Shown here piece by piece: positions 35,285 through 45,479 of a stretch of 64,000 nucleotides of DNA (positions within the stretch are counted from its first letter, which is position 1; each line of letters begins with the position of its first letter). This stretch comes from Pictodentalium vernedei (Eukaryota; Mollusca; Scaphopoda; Dentaliida; Dentaliidae). The DNA lies in contig CM062290.1 in assembly GCA_031216915.1 (NCBI GenBank), positions 163,224,453 to 163,288,452 on the forward strand. The letters run 5' to 3'. The notes under the pieces are model-generated. The model saw only the letters and a program-made list of their open reading frames with translations. It was not told where the DNA came from and made no database searches. Both the position numbers and the translations under genes were made by a program.

Positions 35285-35880
35285 TCATCGCTTTCTTATT
35301 AATGCTACAGTTCTGTCCTGTAGGAAGTCTAGCCCCAAAATACAAGCAGATCTCATCTCCGCCACAACTGTGTCCTCTTCTATGTATTGGTCTTCCACCT
35401 TAATCTTGAATATTGCTCTGCCATAACTAGTCAATTGTTGACCATTCGCTGCAGTTAGCTCTCTCTTCATTAAAGTCATTTCGGGTTTCTTGCTATTCTC
35501 AAGGCAATCATATACTTCCTTTGACACTATTGACAAAGTAGCCCCTGCATCGATCAGACTGTATGTTGTCTTTCCATTAACCCCCTCAAAAGGTACAATC
35601 CTGACTCAGTTGGTCTCCAGAGCATTCCGGCATTTCGTCGACACTTCTTGTGCAAATTCCTCCCTGTTCGTCTCTTGAAGTTTCTCCTTGTCTGCACAGG
35701 GTTCGCTTTATCCCAGGGAGAAGCACATTCCTTGTCCTTGTGTCGTCGCCCACCACAACAATAGCACATCACCTTGGATAGATTCCCATAATTTCGTCCA
35801 TAATTCCTCGATTTCACCCCATGCCATGACTTGTTCAAATTTTTAGACTCATCTTCCCTTGTCCAACGCTCTATTTTGCT
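35285..35880 (-). pseudogene. Gypsy nucleocapsid zinc knuckle and retropepsin
   Basis: The knuckle 'CYCCGGRRHKDKEC' (about 35726-35769) fits C-x2-C-x4-H-x4-C, the RNA-binding motif of retroelement gag. Downstream, 'LIDAGATLSIVSKEVYDCL' around 35500-35560 is the retropepsin active site with Ala in place of the usual Thr/Ser (DAG for DTG). The C-terminal 'ILGLDFL' matches the family's I-L-G-x-D-F-L block near 35330. The frame changes between knuckle and protease and again after the protease. It would cleave the gag-pol polyprotein if intact. Confidence 0.85.
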
Positions 35881-35883
35881 CTC

Positions 35884-36042
35884 AAGGGGAAGTCAGGAAG
35901 ACAGCCAGTTTGGCTATGACTTCTCCTAGCAGTATGCAGACAGCCCATTTAAATGTTTCGTACATATCATGTATTTTCTTGTTCGTTCGTTTATATTTAA
36001 TGTCTTTTTTTCTTCAGTTATTCTGAATAAAGTCATCATCTG
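35884..36042 (+). mobile_element. 5'-truncated LINE 3' end inserted in the Gypsy gag
   Basis: 'caggaagacagccagtttgg' through 'ttctgaataaagtcatcatc' resembles the 3' UTR and tail of the LINE ending at 24955 ('aggaagacagctaatcttgc', 'gaataaaatatatc'). Gag coding resumes on both sides: 'LEKLQTYTF' above and 'KIERWTRED' below. I could not define a target duplication. Confidence 0.6.
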
Positions 36043-37704
36043 AAATGTATACGTCTGTAATTTCTCTAACATTTCTCCAAATTTGTCTAACTTCTTTGAT
36101 AATTCTTCTTCATCAGCCTTATTATCTACAGTTCGGTGATAAATCTGTCTCTGTTCCGCCTATACCGGATCGGAATATCGGATTGCTTCCATTTCTACAG
36201 CAATATGTTTTGCTGCCTCTATATTTGCGGGTCTCGACTGCTGTATTGTCCATACCATGTCCCCATCCTGTTGCAACGCGTCGCAAAAAGCATCCTGGGC
36301 TAAATATCTTGCAATTCAAGTGTCGCGGTTCGATAGGCCATTGCAACCTTCCTTTTCAACGATTGCCCCAATTCCGGCAGTGTTTCATTTTGGCCTTCTT
36401 GGTGAGTTCTAAGCTCAGCTCTGTACATCTGAGTCTGGTTGGATGGAGGGAATCTGTTTCCAAGTACTTCCACCAATTTATCATAATTATGGCGATCTGA
36501 TGAACTTAGCACTGGTGTGCAGCACCTTTCAGACTTCCTGCTAAATATAAACCTTTCTCCATATCGCTCCACTGGTTCAGCTCAGCACAAGTAATCCATT
36601 ATAGAGGTGGTTCCTTCGTATGTTTGTAGGCGCATCATTGGGCGCTTCCCTGAGCTATCACATCTACTCTGGTGAATTTGCGTATTTCCTGGCAAATATC
36701 TGTCTGGTCTCCGAGAATGTACAGCAATGTTACTGCTGTCCTTGAGGAATCTGTCAATTTCAATTTCGAACCGTAGCGGGCTACTCCAATACCTCCTGGT
36801 CGATCCCTCCCTATAGGCTGTTCTGTCTCGCTCTGTGTAGGTGCATCCTCTCTCTTCATCCTCCCCTATAATCTACTATGTTTGTCGTCTTTGCTGCCGA
36901 CGTCCACCGGGGTATAGCTGTTTGAACTCTGTCAGTCACATCTCTATAGCACTCTTTCCATCCTGTACTATCATTTAGTAAACTTCTATTTCCTCTTTTA
37001 TCTGGCGCACTAAACAACATCTGGCTCTTTTCGGTCAAGCTGTTATTCAGTTTCTCTTGGGGCCTCTTGTTCTCAGCTCCCTGGTAATGACTTGTCGCTG
37101 GTAGCCCCATATGTTGCTCCTCTTGATTCCCACCATATTCTTCAATATGGTCGCGGCTCACTTCACGAGGTCACAATGATTGTCTTCTGCTCCTACCGTA
37201 GAGATTACTCAGATGCTGTTGGTTCTATTCGGGGAGCTCTGATGACAATATTCAACTCCTTTGGTGGAGCCCAGTCGATTCTCGTCGGCTCCCCTCTGAA
37301 AGAGCTCCATATTCAGCTCGACTCGTTTCGGGGAGTCAAAAATATCTCGACTCCTTGCAGGAAGCACTTCAAGTTTACTTCGGCTCTTTTCAAAGAGTCC
37401 CTCACGTTTAGCTTGTCCGCTCTCAAAGTGTTCTGATAATGGCTGTAACCCGTCTCTCTCTCTTTCTTCTTCTGGTCTCACAAGCTGGCGGTTCTCTGTT
37501 GAAGTGGACTCTTTTCTTATGTCTTCATCCAGCTCTATTTCAATGTCCCTCGGCACGTAGCTCTCTTTCGTCATTTCCGGCATATACCTTTTCTGCGTGT
37601 AGTATTAAACCTTCTAATTCTCTTATCCCAAACTCTGTCACCAACGTAACGTTCACTCTCCCACATTCAGCTCTGTATCGAGCGTATTCATTCCGCACGA
37701 CCAT
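36043..37704 (-). pseudogene. Gypsy gag (capsid), frameshifted
   Basis: A start near 37704 opens 'MVVRNEYARYRAECGRV'. The frame shifts at about 37540-37590 into an acidic and basic N-terminal region (37583-37209) and breaks again at about 37160-36860 and 36640-36570. The capsid core is recognisable at 36572-36300 by 'SSDRHNYDKLVEVLGNRF', 'RAELRTH' and 'NETLPELGQSLKR', as in Gypsy gag proteins of animals. It continues as 'DAFCDALQQDGD' and an acidic, lysine-rich helix ending 'KLDKFGEMLEKLQTY'. The protein would form the particle shell. Confidence 0.75.
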
Positions 37705-37739
37705 GACGCCCACGGGTTACCCAACAGACACGGGTTCGT

Positions 37740-38100
37740 CGTTAGTCAATAAGTAACAAAAATTAAATATTTTCGATGCAACATTTATTGCTAAGTACTA
37801 ACAAAATGATAAATCCCTGCCGAGAGTCTATTTCCGTCCATCGTGCAAAACGACCTTGTCCCCGGCTGTAGCTTGTATTATTATTCGTCGATCATCTTTC
37901 AGTTTCGAGAACTACTTCTACTGTCGCTATTCGCTATTCGCAAATGCCCCCAAATTACTGTCCAACGACACTTTATATTCCGTGTCGGTGACGTCATCGC
38001 TATGCACAGACAGGAACATGGATTATAAACAAGCGAGTAGCACCCCAATCTCGCAAGGCGGAACTCTCTGGTGAGTAGGCGTATCACGCAGAATACCACA
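37740..38100 (-). promoter_or_regulatory. Possible LTR or leader of the minus-strand Gypsy remnant
   Basis: Upstream of gag on the minus strand there is a TATAAA (37972-37977) and, about 190 bp further, an AATAAA (37784-37789), the order expected of U3-R-U5. A primer-binding site and a matching 3' LTR were not identified, so this remains tentative. Confidence 0.35.
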
Positions 38101-38464
38101 TTTGCATAAATGATGTGGAAATACCTGTGTCACGCATATGTATTTCCATATTATTTTTTAACATTGTTTTTTGGATAAAAAGGGTGAAGAAATGTGTACA
38201 TTATCGATATTTATGACAGTTTGTGTTTTTTTATTTTCCGCTGGTCTTTCTTCTTCCTTACATTTTATCATTTTCAGGGAAATTAGGATAGATTTCAATA
38301 ACTAATATGCTTTTAAAAAGGAGAATTTAGCTTTGTTGCATATGCAGTGTTTGTCGTTGTTTTTCTTTTGTAACGAAATCGCCGGATATTGTTACTAGAA
38401 ATCAGTCTGCGTCGAGGTCACGGTTTATATAGCGTGTAAGGGCCAAATGTATTCAAAGGATAAA
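38101..38464. other. Unassigned AT-rich stretch
   Basis: Nothing recognised. Confidence 0.4.
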
Positions 38465-38910
38465 TTTCCTTCCAAGCTGACCTCCATTGATCATGGTGCT
38501 AAAATAGAGTATCTCCAACGACATGTTGGAGGAACCAAACCGTATTTGTTATTTCGCTGGAGACAAACACTCCAACTGTTGCATCTCCTTGGAAATAATG
38601 ATCGGATTAGGATAATTATTTCCAGAGAAATGCAAACGTTGGTGTGTGGGCATGCAGTGGCATAATAAAAAAGGTTCGGTTCCTCCAACGCACCGTCCAT
38701 TCCCCGGTCCATTTTATCCATTAACCCTTCGATTTTGCACGCCCTGACCGTTGCCGTCACGTTTCTTCTCGAGATTCAGATTGGCCTCATGCACCAGCAA
38801 TAAGCAAGCAAAGGAAAATAATACGCTACGCCCCCCATTCTGAGTGCAGATGAATGCGCCCGTGGAAGGATTCGAAAAAACTCGATGTCCCGGATACGAA
38901 AACGAATCGT
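38465..38910. repeat. Dispersed foldback repeat, copy A
   Basis: 'gttggaggaaccaaaccg' (38525) is inverted at 38670-38690 ('ggttcggttcctccaac'). The right part, from 'gggcatgcagtggcataata' to 'tcgaaaaaactcgatgtccc', matches 42905-43145. The left part around 'ggtgctaaaatagagt' recurs at 38985-39235. Confidence 0.65.
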
Positions 38911-38984
38911 ATTGCAGAACTGATCCGAATTTAATCTATGTGCATCACTTAAGGCGCAGATGTGTTTAATGTGTAAATTTCCCA

Positions 38985-39235
38985 CACAAGTTGACCACCA
39001 AGCGATCATTAAGTATAGTGCTAAAATAGAGTTAAATTTCCAGAATTAATAATGGCTTTCAAAATCGAACACAATTTTGTTTCGGAAATGACAATTTGTA
39101 TTTATTGCTGATTGACGGCATGCCAGTGTTGGGGGAGCCGAACCGCATTTATTATTTCGCTGTTGGCCTGCATTACAACTGTTGCATCTCCCGAAAATAA
39201 TGACCGGAATTCAAGATTCGATAATATTCACAGGG
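38985..39235. repeat. Partial copy of the foldback repeat, left part
   Basis: Shares 'gtgctaaaatagagt', 'ttatttcgctg' and 'aactgttgcatctcc' in the same order with 38485-38590, with extra DNA between the blocks. Confidence 0.55.
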
Positions 39236-39681
39236 ACCAAGTTTGGACCGAGCCTTAAGAGAGGTCCATATCTAATTTACCGAGCATGTAATTTTTGTTA
39301 TTTACAGGGAACGGGTTGAAGATTCGATTTATCACTTGATACAAACCCCACAAAAGATTCTCAAATAGAAATAGAAACAAATAGCGCATTCTGTAAACAC
39401 CACATTTCGTTGTTAAAAACGGTCTGTTGTTTGTCACAGAATTCGCTCGAAATACAGTGCACAATGACGTTGCTATTTTTAATCATTAACCAACTGCAGA
39501 CTAATGTCATCATATCGAAATTTCCAAGAGCAAATTAGTAAAATTCTTAGTTGCATCACGAGAAAACCTCGTTTTCGAAATTCTGTTATTTTGACATCCC
39601 TATGCATAGGGTCAAGATGAATGTTAAGAGAAACAATTTTGAGAAAATGATCGTGTGGAATTGCGTTTTATTGCTAGTTTT

Positions 39682-40095
39682 TATTCAGCTCATGCATGTG
39701 AGCTGAGACTTGGAATTTTTATATATTGTGTCCTGATAGAATAGTGTATAAGATTTCTGTAATATGCTAATGAAGCTCTTGTAAATAAACACCAGCCATC
39801 TTGATCATGTTGATAACAAGTATTTTTTTTTAAAAAACATGGTAGGCCGAACCAATCAGTGTTGACATATGGAGTGAATTTGTCCCAGATATCCAAGAAA
39901 ACTTATGTAGTTTCATGGCAAGCCTAGTCAGTGACATGGATGATCGACTCTATTGTAGAGAAACCCCAGTAATTGTTTTCATACAACACTACACTTGAGT
40001 GAGTATGATGGAAATCGCACAGTTATGATCACTTTAGAAACAAAAGTGGCAGGTACAGTTCATAGGACTTTGCTCAGGTGAGCTAAAATATTACA
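39682..40095. repeat. Possible short array-type element with 'agctca' ends
   Basis: Begins with the small palindrome 'agctcatgcatgtgagct' and ends 'ctcaggtgagctaaaa', resembling the ends of the elements at 2953 and 50638. No internal repeats or microsatellite are visible, so this is weak. Confidence 0.25.
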
Positions 40096-40565
40096 ATATT
40101 TGCAACATTTCACTTTGTATACAACTGGGGAAATTGAAGTGCAATTGGTGGACATACCTGAGTCACACTGTTTGCCAAATCAAGTTTATTCAGATCACGT
40201 CCCCTAGGATTATATTTGAGTGTTCTTGGGATTCTGTAGTTTTCAACAGTGGTACTTGCGCAGAGCCAAAAAATCCTCCCTCAGCAAACATGACTGAAAT
40301 GATATACCATACTTTCGAGACAAAATCTGACCCTCCCCCGCATTAACGTAGAAGTTTTTTTTGTTTACATCAGCTTCATTAGCATATTTTCAAAAACGTT
40401 CACACTTTATTCCTTTTTTGGTACAATATATCAAATTTCTAGATCTCATCTCATATATACCATACCATATACCTATGTTGTTATTTTCTTCATATTCATA
40501 TTGTTTCTGTTTACAATTCGCTTAAATAAAAGCATGTTTTTTTTTTAAAAAAAAGGTTCAAAAAC
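40096..40565. other. Unassigned stretch
   Basis: AT-rich; no feature recognised. Confidence 0.4.
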
Positions 40566-40606
40566 TCAATAGCCATATTTGTCGATACGTCAAATATGGC
40601 TATTGA
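40566..40606. repeat. Short perfect hairpin
   Basis: Arms 'tcaatagccatatttg' and its complement around a 9-bp loop. It lies 100 bp upstream of the piggyBac-like MITE. Confidence 0.8.
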
Positions 40607-40705
40607 TACATAAAATGTAAGCCAACGGCCCTCAATCAGAGTTAAAGTTTCGCGCAAAAATACAACCACAGCGGTATATTATTGAATAATCGTACTGGAT
40701 AGTTA

Positions 40706-40957
40706 TTAACCCTTTACCTAACCTGAAAAGCAGACGACACTTGCAAAAATAATTCTTGAATAACTAATTTTTTTCATTTTTTGTCTCAAAAACATAGGTT
40801 ATGACCCCTCGTTGGAACGAGCTCGACGAGCTCGTTCCAACGAGGGGTCATAACCTATGTTTTTGAGACAAAAAATGAAAAAAATAATGAAAATTAATTG
40901 GCGATTTTTGAGAATAACGCTGGCCGGTTTTGGCCGTTACGTTAGGTAAAGGGTTAA
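40706..40957. mobile_element. piggyBac-like MITE, second complete copy
   Basis: TTAA at 40706-40709 and 40954-40957, with ends 'CCCTTTACCTAAC' and 'GTTAGGTAAAGGG'. The core hairpin around 40800-40852 shares 'gacccctcgttggaacgagc' with the copy at 2088. The AT-rich linkers between ends and core differ between copies. Confidence 0.85.
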
Positions 40958-42180
40958 GGGCTGAGTTTATATTCGGAAAAAAGGTCGGAGAATATGATTA
41001 ATGGTGATTTGAAATATACTATTAGGGCCTAAAAAGTAGAGGGTATTGGAAAATAACACAGCATAACCTCAAACAGACTCAAACACACAAACTTTAATTA
41101 AGACAAGTAGAGACTGTTCAGTTAAGATGACTTGAATGTCAGATGACGAATAAACAGTTTCAAGACGTCATCGCGAGTCACTCTTCCAATGGACACGTTG
41201 CAGATCCATCCGGTAAAGCATGGCGCCTCAACATTCTTTAAACTTGCGAGACATATTCAAAATCAACTGGTCTATGCCAGCCTGTCTCTTAACCTGTTCC
41301 ACTCCACTTGCTCTGCTCCACCAAACTCGCATGATTAATAGTATGGCTTTGGCGTTGCCGGACACGTACGCCAAACAGCACTGTTTGTTTCTGTCGTTAC
41401 GTTAGGGAAAGAATTAACCGAAGAAAGGGTAAACACTCTTACAGTTGGCCTATAAAGACAAGAAAAAATGGCAGTCCACCCTCCATTTACAGTGACAAAG
41501 TGTAAAGAGCGGGCATCACATTCTGGAAAAGCTTTTTGCTTTGCAGAAGTATTATTACTTCAAGAATTAAAGAGATAGTCCCCAACATATCGCTAAGAAC
41601 AAATAAACCTCGTCTAGAAGATCCCACCGGATATGAATTTCTCGATTGGATAAAGTTATTGACATAATCTCATCTAACTCCTGTCAACTTTAATAAACTG
41701 TAAAAATTGCCTTAATCAGAAAACAGAGATCTTTCGACTATTCTCTTAGCTTCGCTATTTAATATCGAATACTTCTAATAACTTTAAGCGGCGCCGGATT
41801 CCAATTTTGAACACTCGTGACTTGTGTGCTGTTGCTCTGTCCGGTATATTTGCTCGTAGCTAGAAAACTGACATTCAATTTTTTTTCTGTTGTTAGACAT
41901 TTTTTAATAATAGAGTTTCCGTTTTGCCACTGGTCTTCGTAAAAATGAGATAAAATATATTACAGAGAGCATCTCAGATATTTTTTATTTTGCTTCATCT
42001 AATGATATCCGGTATAGAAGATGAACAAGATAACCCGACAAATACTGCGCTAAACAAAAGAAATGTTTTTATCCTCTCTAGAACTGACGAACGAAAAACA
42101 GATGCCTACCGATTCCTTCCAGTCCGTTGTCTTCATGTGCGTAGCAAGGTATCTATATTAGAGAGGGAGTAGGCACAGAA

Positions 42181-42181
<1 letters not shown>
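40958..42181. other. Unassigned stretch with a possible MITE relic
   Basis: The only recognisable item is 'cgttacgttagggaaagaat' then 'taac' at 41394-41417, a degenerate match to the right end of the preceding piggyBac-like MITE. Confidence 0.4.
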
Positions 42182-42244
<63 letters not shown>

Positions 42245-42275
42245 GGAGGGGGCGGGGGCGGGGGGGGGGGGGGGG
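42182..42275 (+). repeat. (GT)n microsatellite followed by G-rich tract
   Basis: About 29 GT dinucleotides (42182-42240) run into a G-rich tract ending at 42275. Confidence 0.95.
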
Positions 42276-42894
42276 TTTGGTTACAGGCATTTATATGTCG
42301 CAGACATTTACTGAAGTTCGAAAGCTTGAGTTGGAGAACGGTATGAATGTAGTACCCCTCACAGGTTGGTGTGACTGGTTAGGGTAGTTTTCAAATTAAA
42401 AAAAAACAACAAATGGCGCTATTAGGAGACATTTTGAGGTCCTAAAGAACTCCAATTTTCAATATGTGTGGTACGTCATCTATAATTTCATTAGTTGACG
42501 TGCTAAGCAGATCGTAGAATACAAGAATTTAGGGGATCCGTGGAGATTCTTTTTTGGGGGGCGGGGGGGGGGGGGCACGTCTCCCCAAGGTTCCCCGGCT
42601 ACACCATTGGCGCAATTAACTCAGAGCACGACCGAGTGGGCTAGGCTTCGAGCCATCCAATGTGTCCCCCCGCCCCCGTGTCCTAATAACAGACTAAGCG
42701 CTGGTACACTTTCAGCAAGCTGCTCGAGGTCGACCCCCGCAGTACCAAACTCTACCAGCATATTTCGGGCAGGATATCCTGCCCCCCCCCCCCCCGGTGT
42801 CCGTTTAACCCGATTAGCTGTGGTGCGACAAACTCAAGCTCAAAGAATCATGGTCCCCTCCCCTATCACACCTACACTTGTTTCCGAACAAATC
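42276..42894. other. Unassigned stretch with G and C homopolymers
   Basis: A G-rich run near 42553-42575 and a C run near 42781-42795. No gene recognised. Confidence 0.45.
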
Positions 42895-43160
42895 CAAAAG
42901 TTAGAGTGTAGGCATGCAGTGACATAATAAAAACGGTTCGGTTCCCCCAAAGCATCGTCCATTCCCCGGTCCAATCTATCCGTCAACCCTTCCGAGTTTG
43001 CACGCACTGACCGTTTCTTCTCGAGGCTTAGATTGGCCTCATGCACCGGTAATATGCGAGCAAAGGAATAATACGCTTCTGTACCCCATTCTGAGTTCAG
43101 ATGAACGCGCCCGTGAAAGGATTCGAAAAAATTCGATGTCCCGGATTGTGAAATTCGGAT
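42895..43160. repeat. Dispersed foldback repeat, copy B (right part)
   Basis: Matches 38635-38905 over 'ggcatgcagtg', 'ttccccggtcca', 'ttggcctcatgcaccgg' and 'gtgaaaggattcgaaaaaa'. Confidence 0.75.
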
Positions 43161-43359
43161 GGATGCAACACCGTCATCATTCAAAACCTTGAATCTCTAC
43201 TTTTTTCATGATTTCGTTTTGAGTTGTCGAACCTGTTTGCTGTCAGAAAAAACAGCTTCTTCAGCTGAATCACGACAGGAGTTGTGATAATTCGATTACC
43301 GAACACACATCTCTGAAATCGCAGCGGAAATTAAAGAAAAACATCTTTTGTGAATTGTG

Positions 43360-43665
43360 AAATGGAAGTAGGAACATATGGAGGATATCTACGCTGTTTT
43401 AGTGAATATCGGGAATTATCTCATGAGTGTGGACCTGAAAGTTTTATTTTTCATGAGATAATTTCAGATACTGACTAAAATAGAGTAGATTTTCTTTTTA
43501 ATTATATGCTACGAGACATTTTATTGCACAATATTCAGCCCAATTGGACCCCAAATGCGTACGTTTCAAAACAACAACAAAGATCAATTGATCGTGCCTT
43601 CAAGGCGACGTGATGTCATTTAAGAAGCTACTGATGGGTATCCCTCGATATCCATCGAGTTTTAT
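43360..43665. repeat. Dispersed foldback repeat related to 2041-2880 (lacks the MITE)
   Basis: 'gaggatatctacgctgtttt' continues directly into 'agtgaatatcgggaattatc', where the copy at 2070 carries a 249-bp piggyBac-like MITE. The downstream 'gagtagattttcttttt' to 'aaatgcg' block also matches 2650-2750. Confidence 0.75.
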
Positions 43666-43743
43666 GCAGAATCGGAGAAACCGAAGCCACCAGAACACAA
43701 GATCAACAGAAGACAAGCCACAGGCACACTTTACTTGCCATGG

Positions 43744-43950
43744 CCGGTGTAACAGGAATGGAAGTCCGTAGGAAAATTAGTCCCTCTGGACTATTATTCC
43801 GCGGAATAATAGTCCTAGGTCTAACATTTCTAGGAATAGTAGTCCGCCGGACTACTATTCCTAGAAATGTTAGACCTAGGACTATAATTCCGCGGAATAA
43901 TAGTCCATAGGGACTAACGTTCCTACGGACTTCCATTCCTTTTACACCGG
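43744..43950. mobile_element. Ginger-like MITE, copy 2 (CCGG flanked)
   Basis: A 199-bp palindrome from 'TGTAACAGGAATGG' to 'CCATTCCTTTTACA' with CCGG on both sides. It is nearly identical to 15841-16047 and the arms pair better, so this copy may be younger. Confidence 0.8.
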
Positions 43951-44257
43951 TTCTGCAAAAACTAATAGACGCGGCAGACCATACATGAATAAAGTTCTAA
44001 CAGCCAAGAGGCATGTGAATTACACTGATTATATCTTTTATTACAATACAATGACTGAACGAGATCAAAACCCTGTATATTGGGCGTCCATGTGTGTATC
44101 CTTCAAAAACTACGGAAGCTACGACGTACCTTTTCTGAAAATTACTCACTCCAAGTTCTTCACATATCTCGTCTAATCTTCTCGTCATCGACAAATTCCA
44201 TTGTGTAATTCACTTGTATTATTGGCATTTATCTGTGCTTTTGCCAAAATAAATAAA

Positions 44258-44972
44258 ATGTCTAAAATACCAGAAATGGATCGGTCAAACCCTAATGTAG
44301 GGGAAGCATTATCTTTGTTTCGACAAACCATGGAATATTACTGTGAAGACGAAGGTGTAACAGATGAATCTAAGACGGCCTAGAAAATTATTCGTTGTCT
44401 TGGTACGGAAGGCCTCAGGCGTCTTAATGCTTCAGGTTTGAGTGAAAAGGAGAAGAAACAATCCAATCGAATTTGGGAATATTTTGACTTGCAGTTGAAG
44501 GCAAATGTCAATTTTAGAGTCCACATATTAACCCTAATGGAATTTCGTCAAAAGGCAGATGAAACAATTGTTGACTTTATTGCACGAGCATGTATACCGG
44601 TTTTTGATAATGCTGAACTTGAAGAACGTTTTCTTGAATTGATAATCACAGCAACCCCAATAAAAGCATTTCAACATACCTTACTGGGAAAAGCAAACGG
44701 ATACAGTCTGAAGGGCGACGGTTCGAAGCATTTTTGGCAGGTCGAGATCAAATACAACAAATGTCAGGTTCCTCTAACAAAACTTGCAGTGTCAATTTAC
44801 TCAGGAATACAGAATCTGCAAGACAGGCTTGTGGTAACTGTGGTTTACGTCACAAGCCTAGACAGTGCCCAGCCGGTGTGAGCTGTGTCACCGGCTTGGA
44901 CATTGGAAAAAACTTTGTCGTAGTTCAAAACAAAATCAAACTCGTTCGAACAGAAGCGGCTCAAAATCATTA
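44258..44972 (+). pseudogene. Gypsy gag with zinc knuckle (stop and frameshifts)
   Basis: Starts 'MSKIPEMDRSNPNVGEAL'. A TAG at 44381-44383 interrupts it, and the frame continues through 'SNRIWEYFDLQLKANVNFRV' and 'LMEFRQKADETIVDFIARA', typical capsid text of this group. After another frame change the knuckle 'CGNCGLRHKPRQC' (44830-44868) fits C-x2-C-x3-H-x4-C. It would bind RNA and form the particle if intact. Confidence 0.8.
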
Positions 44973-45049
44973 AAAGGTCGCCATCACAGATCCACACCAA
45001 GACATAGACATAGATAAAATTAAAGTATCATCATCGAAATGAAGCATTC

Positions 45050-45452
45050 GCAGATGTAAAAATTAGACTTCATGACAGGCTTGGTGACCACACTTTGCGA
45101 CTAAAAGTTGATCTTGGTGCCCACGGAAATACACTAACACTTCTCACCTTTCGGAGAATTATCCATCACACCTAACTCCTGATGACTATCCTAAAAGTGA
45201 AATAGTCAACAAAGCCAAGAAATTAAAATTGACAGCCTATAATGGGTCAACAGTTCCTTCCTGTCGCATCGTAGAGATACCTTGCCAGAATAAAAACTCG
45301 CGATGGCACAACTTGTCATTCCATATTGTGGATGAGGAAGGTCCCGCCGTCATTGGGTTACTTTCTACAGAAAAACTTTCTTTTGTCACTATGCATTGTA
45401 GTATCAGCACCTCATCAGCATCTAATACATTGAAGGACAAACCAAGTATTTA
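45050..45452 (+). pseudogene. Gypsy protease (damaged active site)
   Basis: 'LRLKVDLGAHGN' near 45095-45130 aligns with the D-T/S-G-A active site of retropepsins but has Leu for Thr/Ser. A frame change follows. The C-terminal portion 'MTAYNGSTVPSC' to 'DEEGPAVIGLLSTEKL' (45229-45390) matches the end of the protease domain. Confidence 0.7.
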
Positions 45453-45479
45453 AAATGCTGAGGACTAAAAGCAACTACA

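Larger units (their letters stand above)
34242..38100 (-). mobile_element. Gypsy-type LTR retrotransposon remnant (gag-protease), minus strand
   Basis: Minus-strand order: possible LTR/leader (about 38100-37740), gag start near 37704, capsid (about 36570-36050), CCHC nucleocapsid (about 35770), retropepsin (about 35590-35290), then a charged low-complexity region to 34242. No reverse transcriptase, RNase H or integrase follows, and no second LTR was found, so the pol half has been lost or replaced. The coding region is broken by frameshifts and by a LINE 3' fragment at 35884-36042. Confidence 0.75.

Noticed and set aside
34446..35403. Serine- and phenylalanine-rich plus-strand frames of 226 and 202 codons
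   Set aside because: They are the antisense of the charged tail of the minus-strand Gypsy remnant; composition follows from Lys/Glu/Arg codons on the other strand.
42181..42387. Cys-Val repeat protein frame
   Set aside because: Direct translation of a (GT)n microsatellite and G-rich tract.
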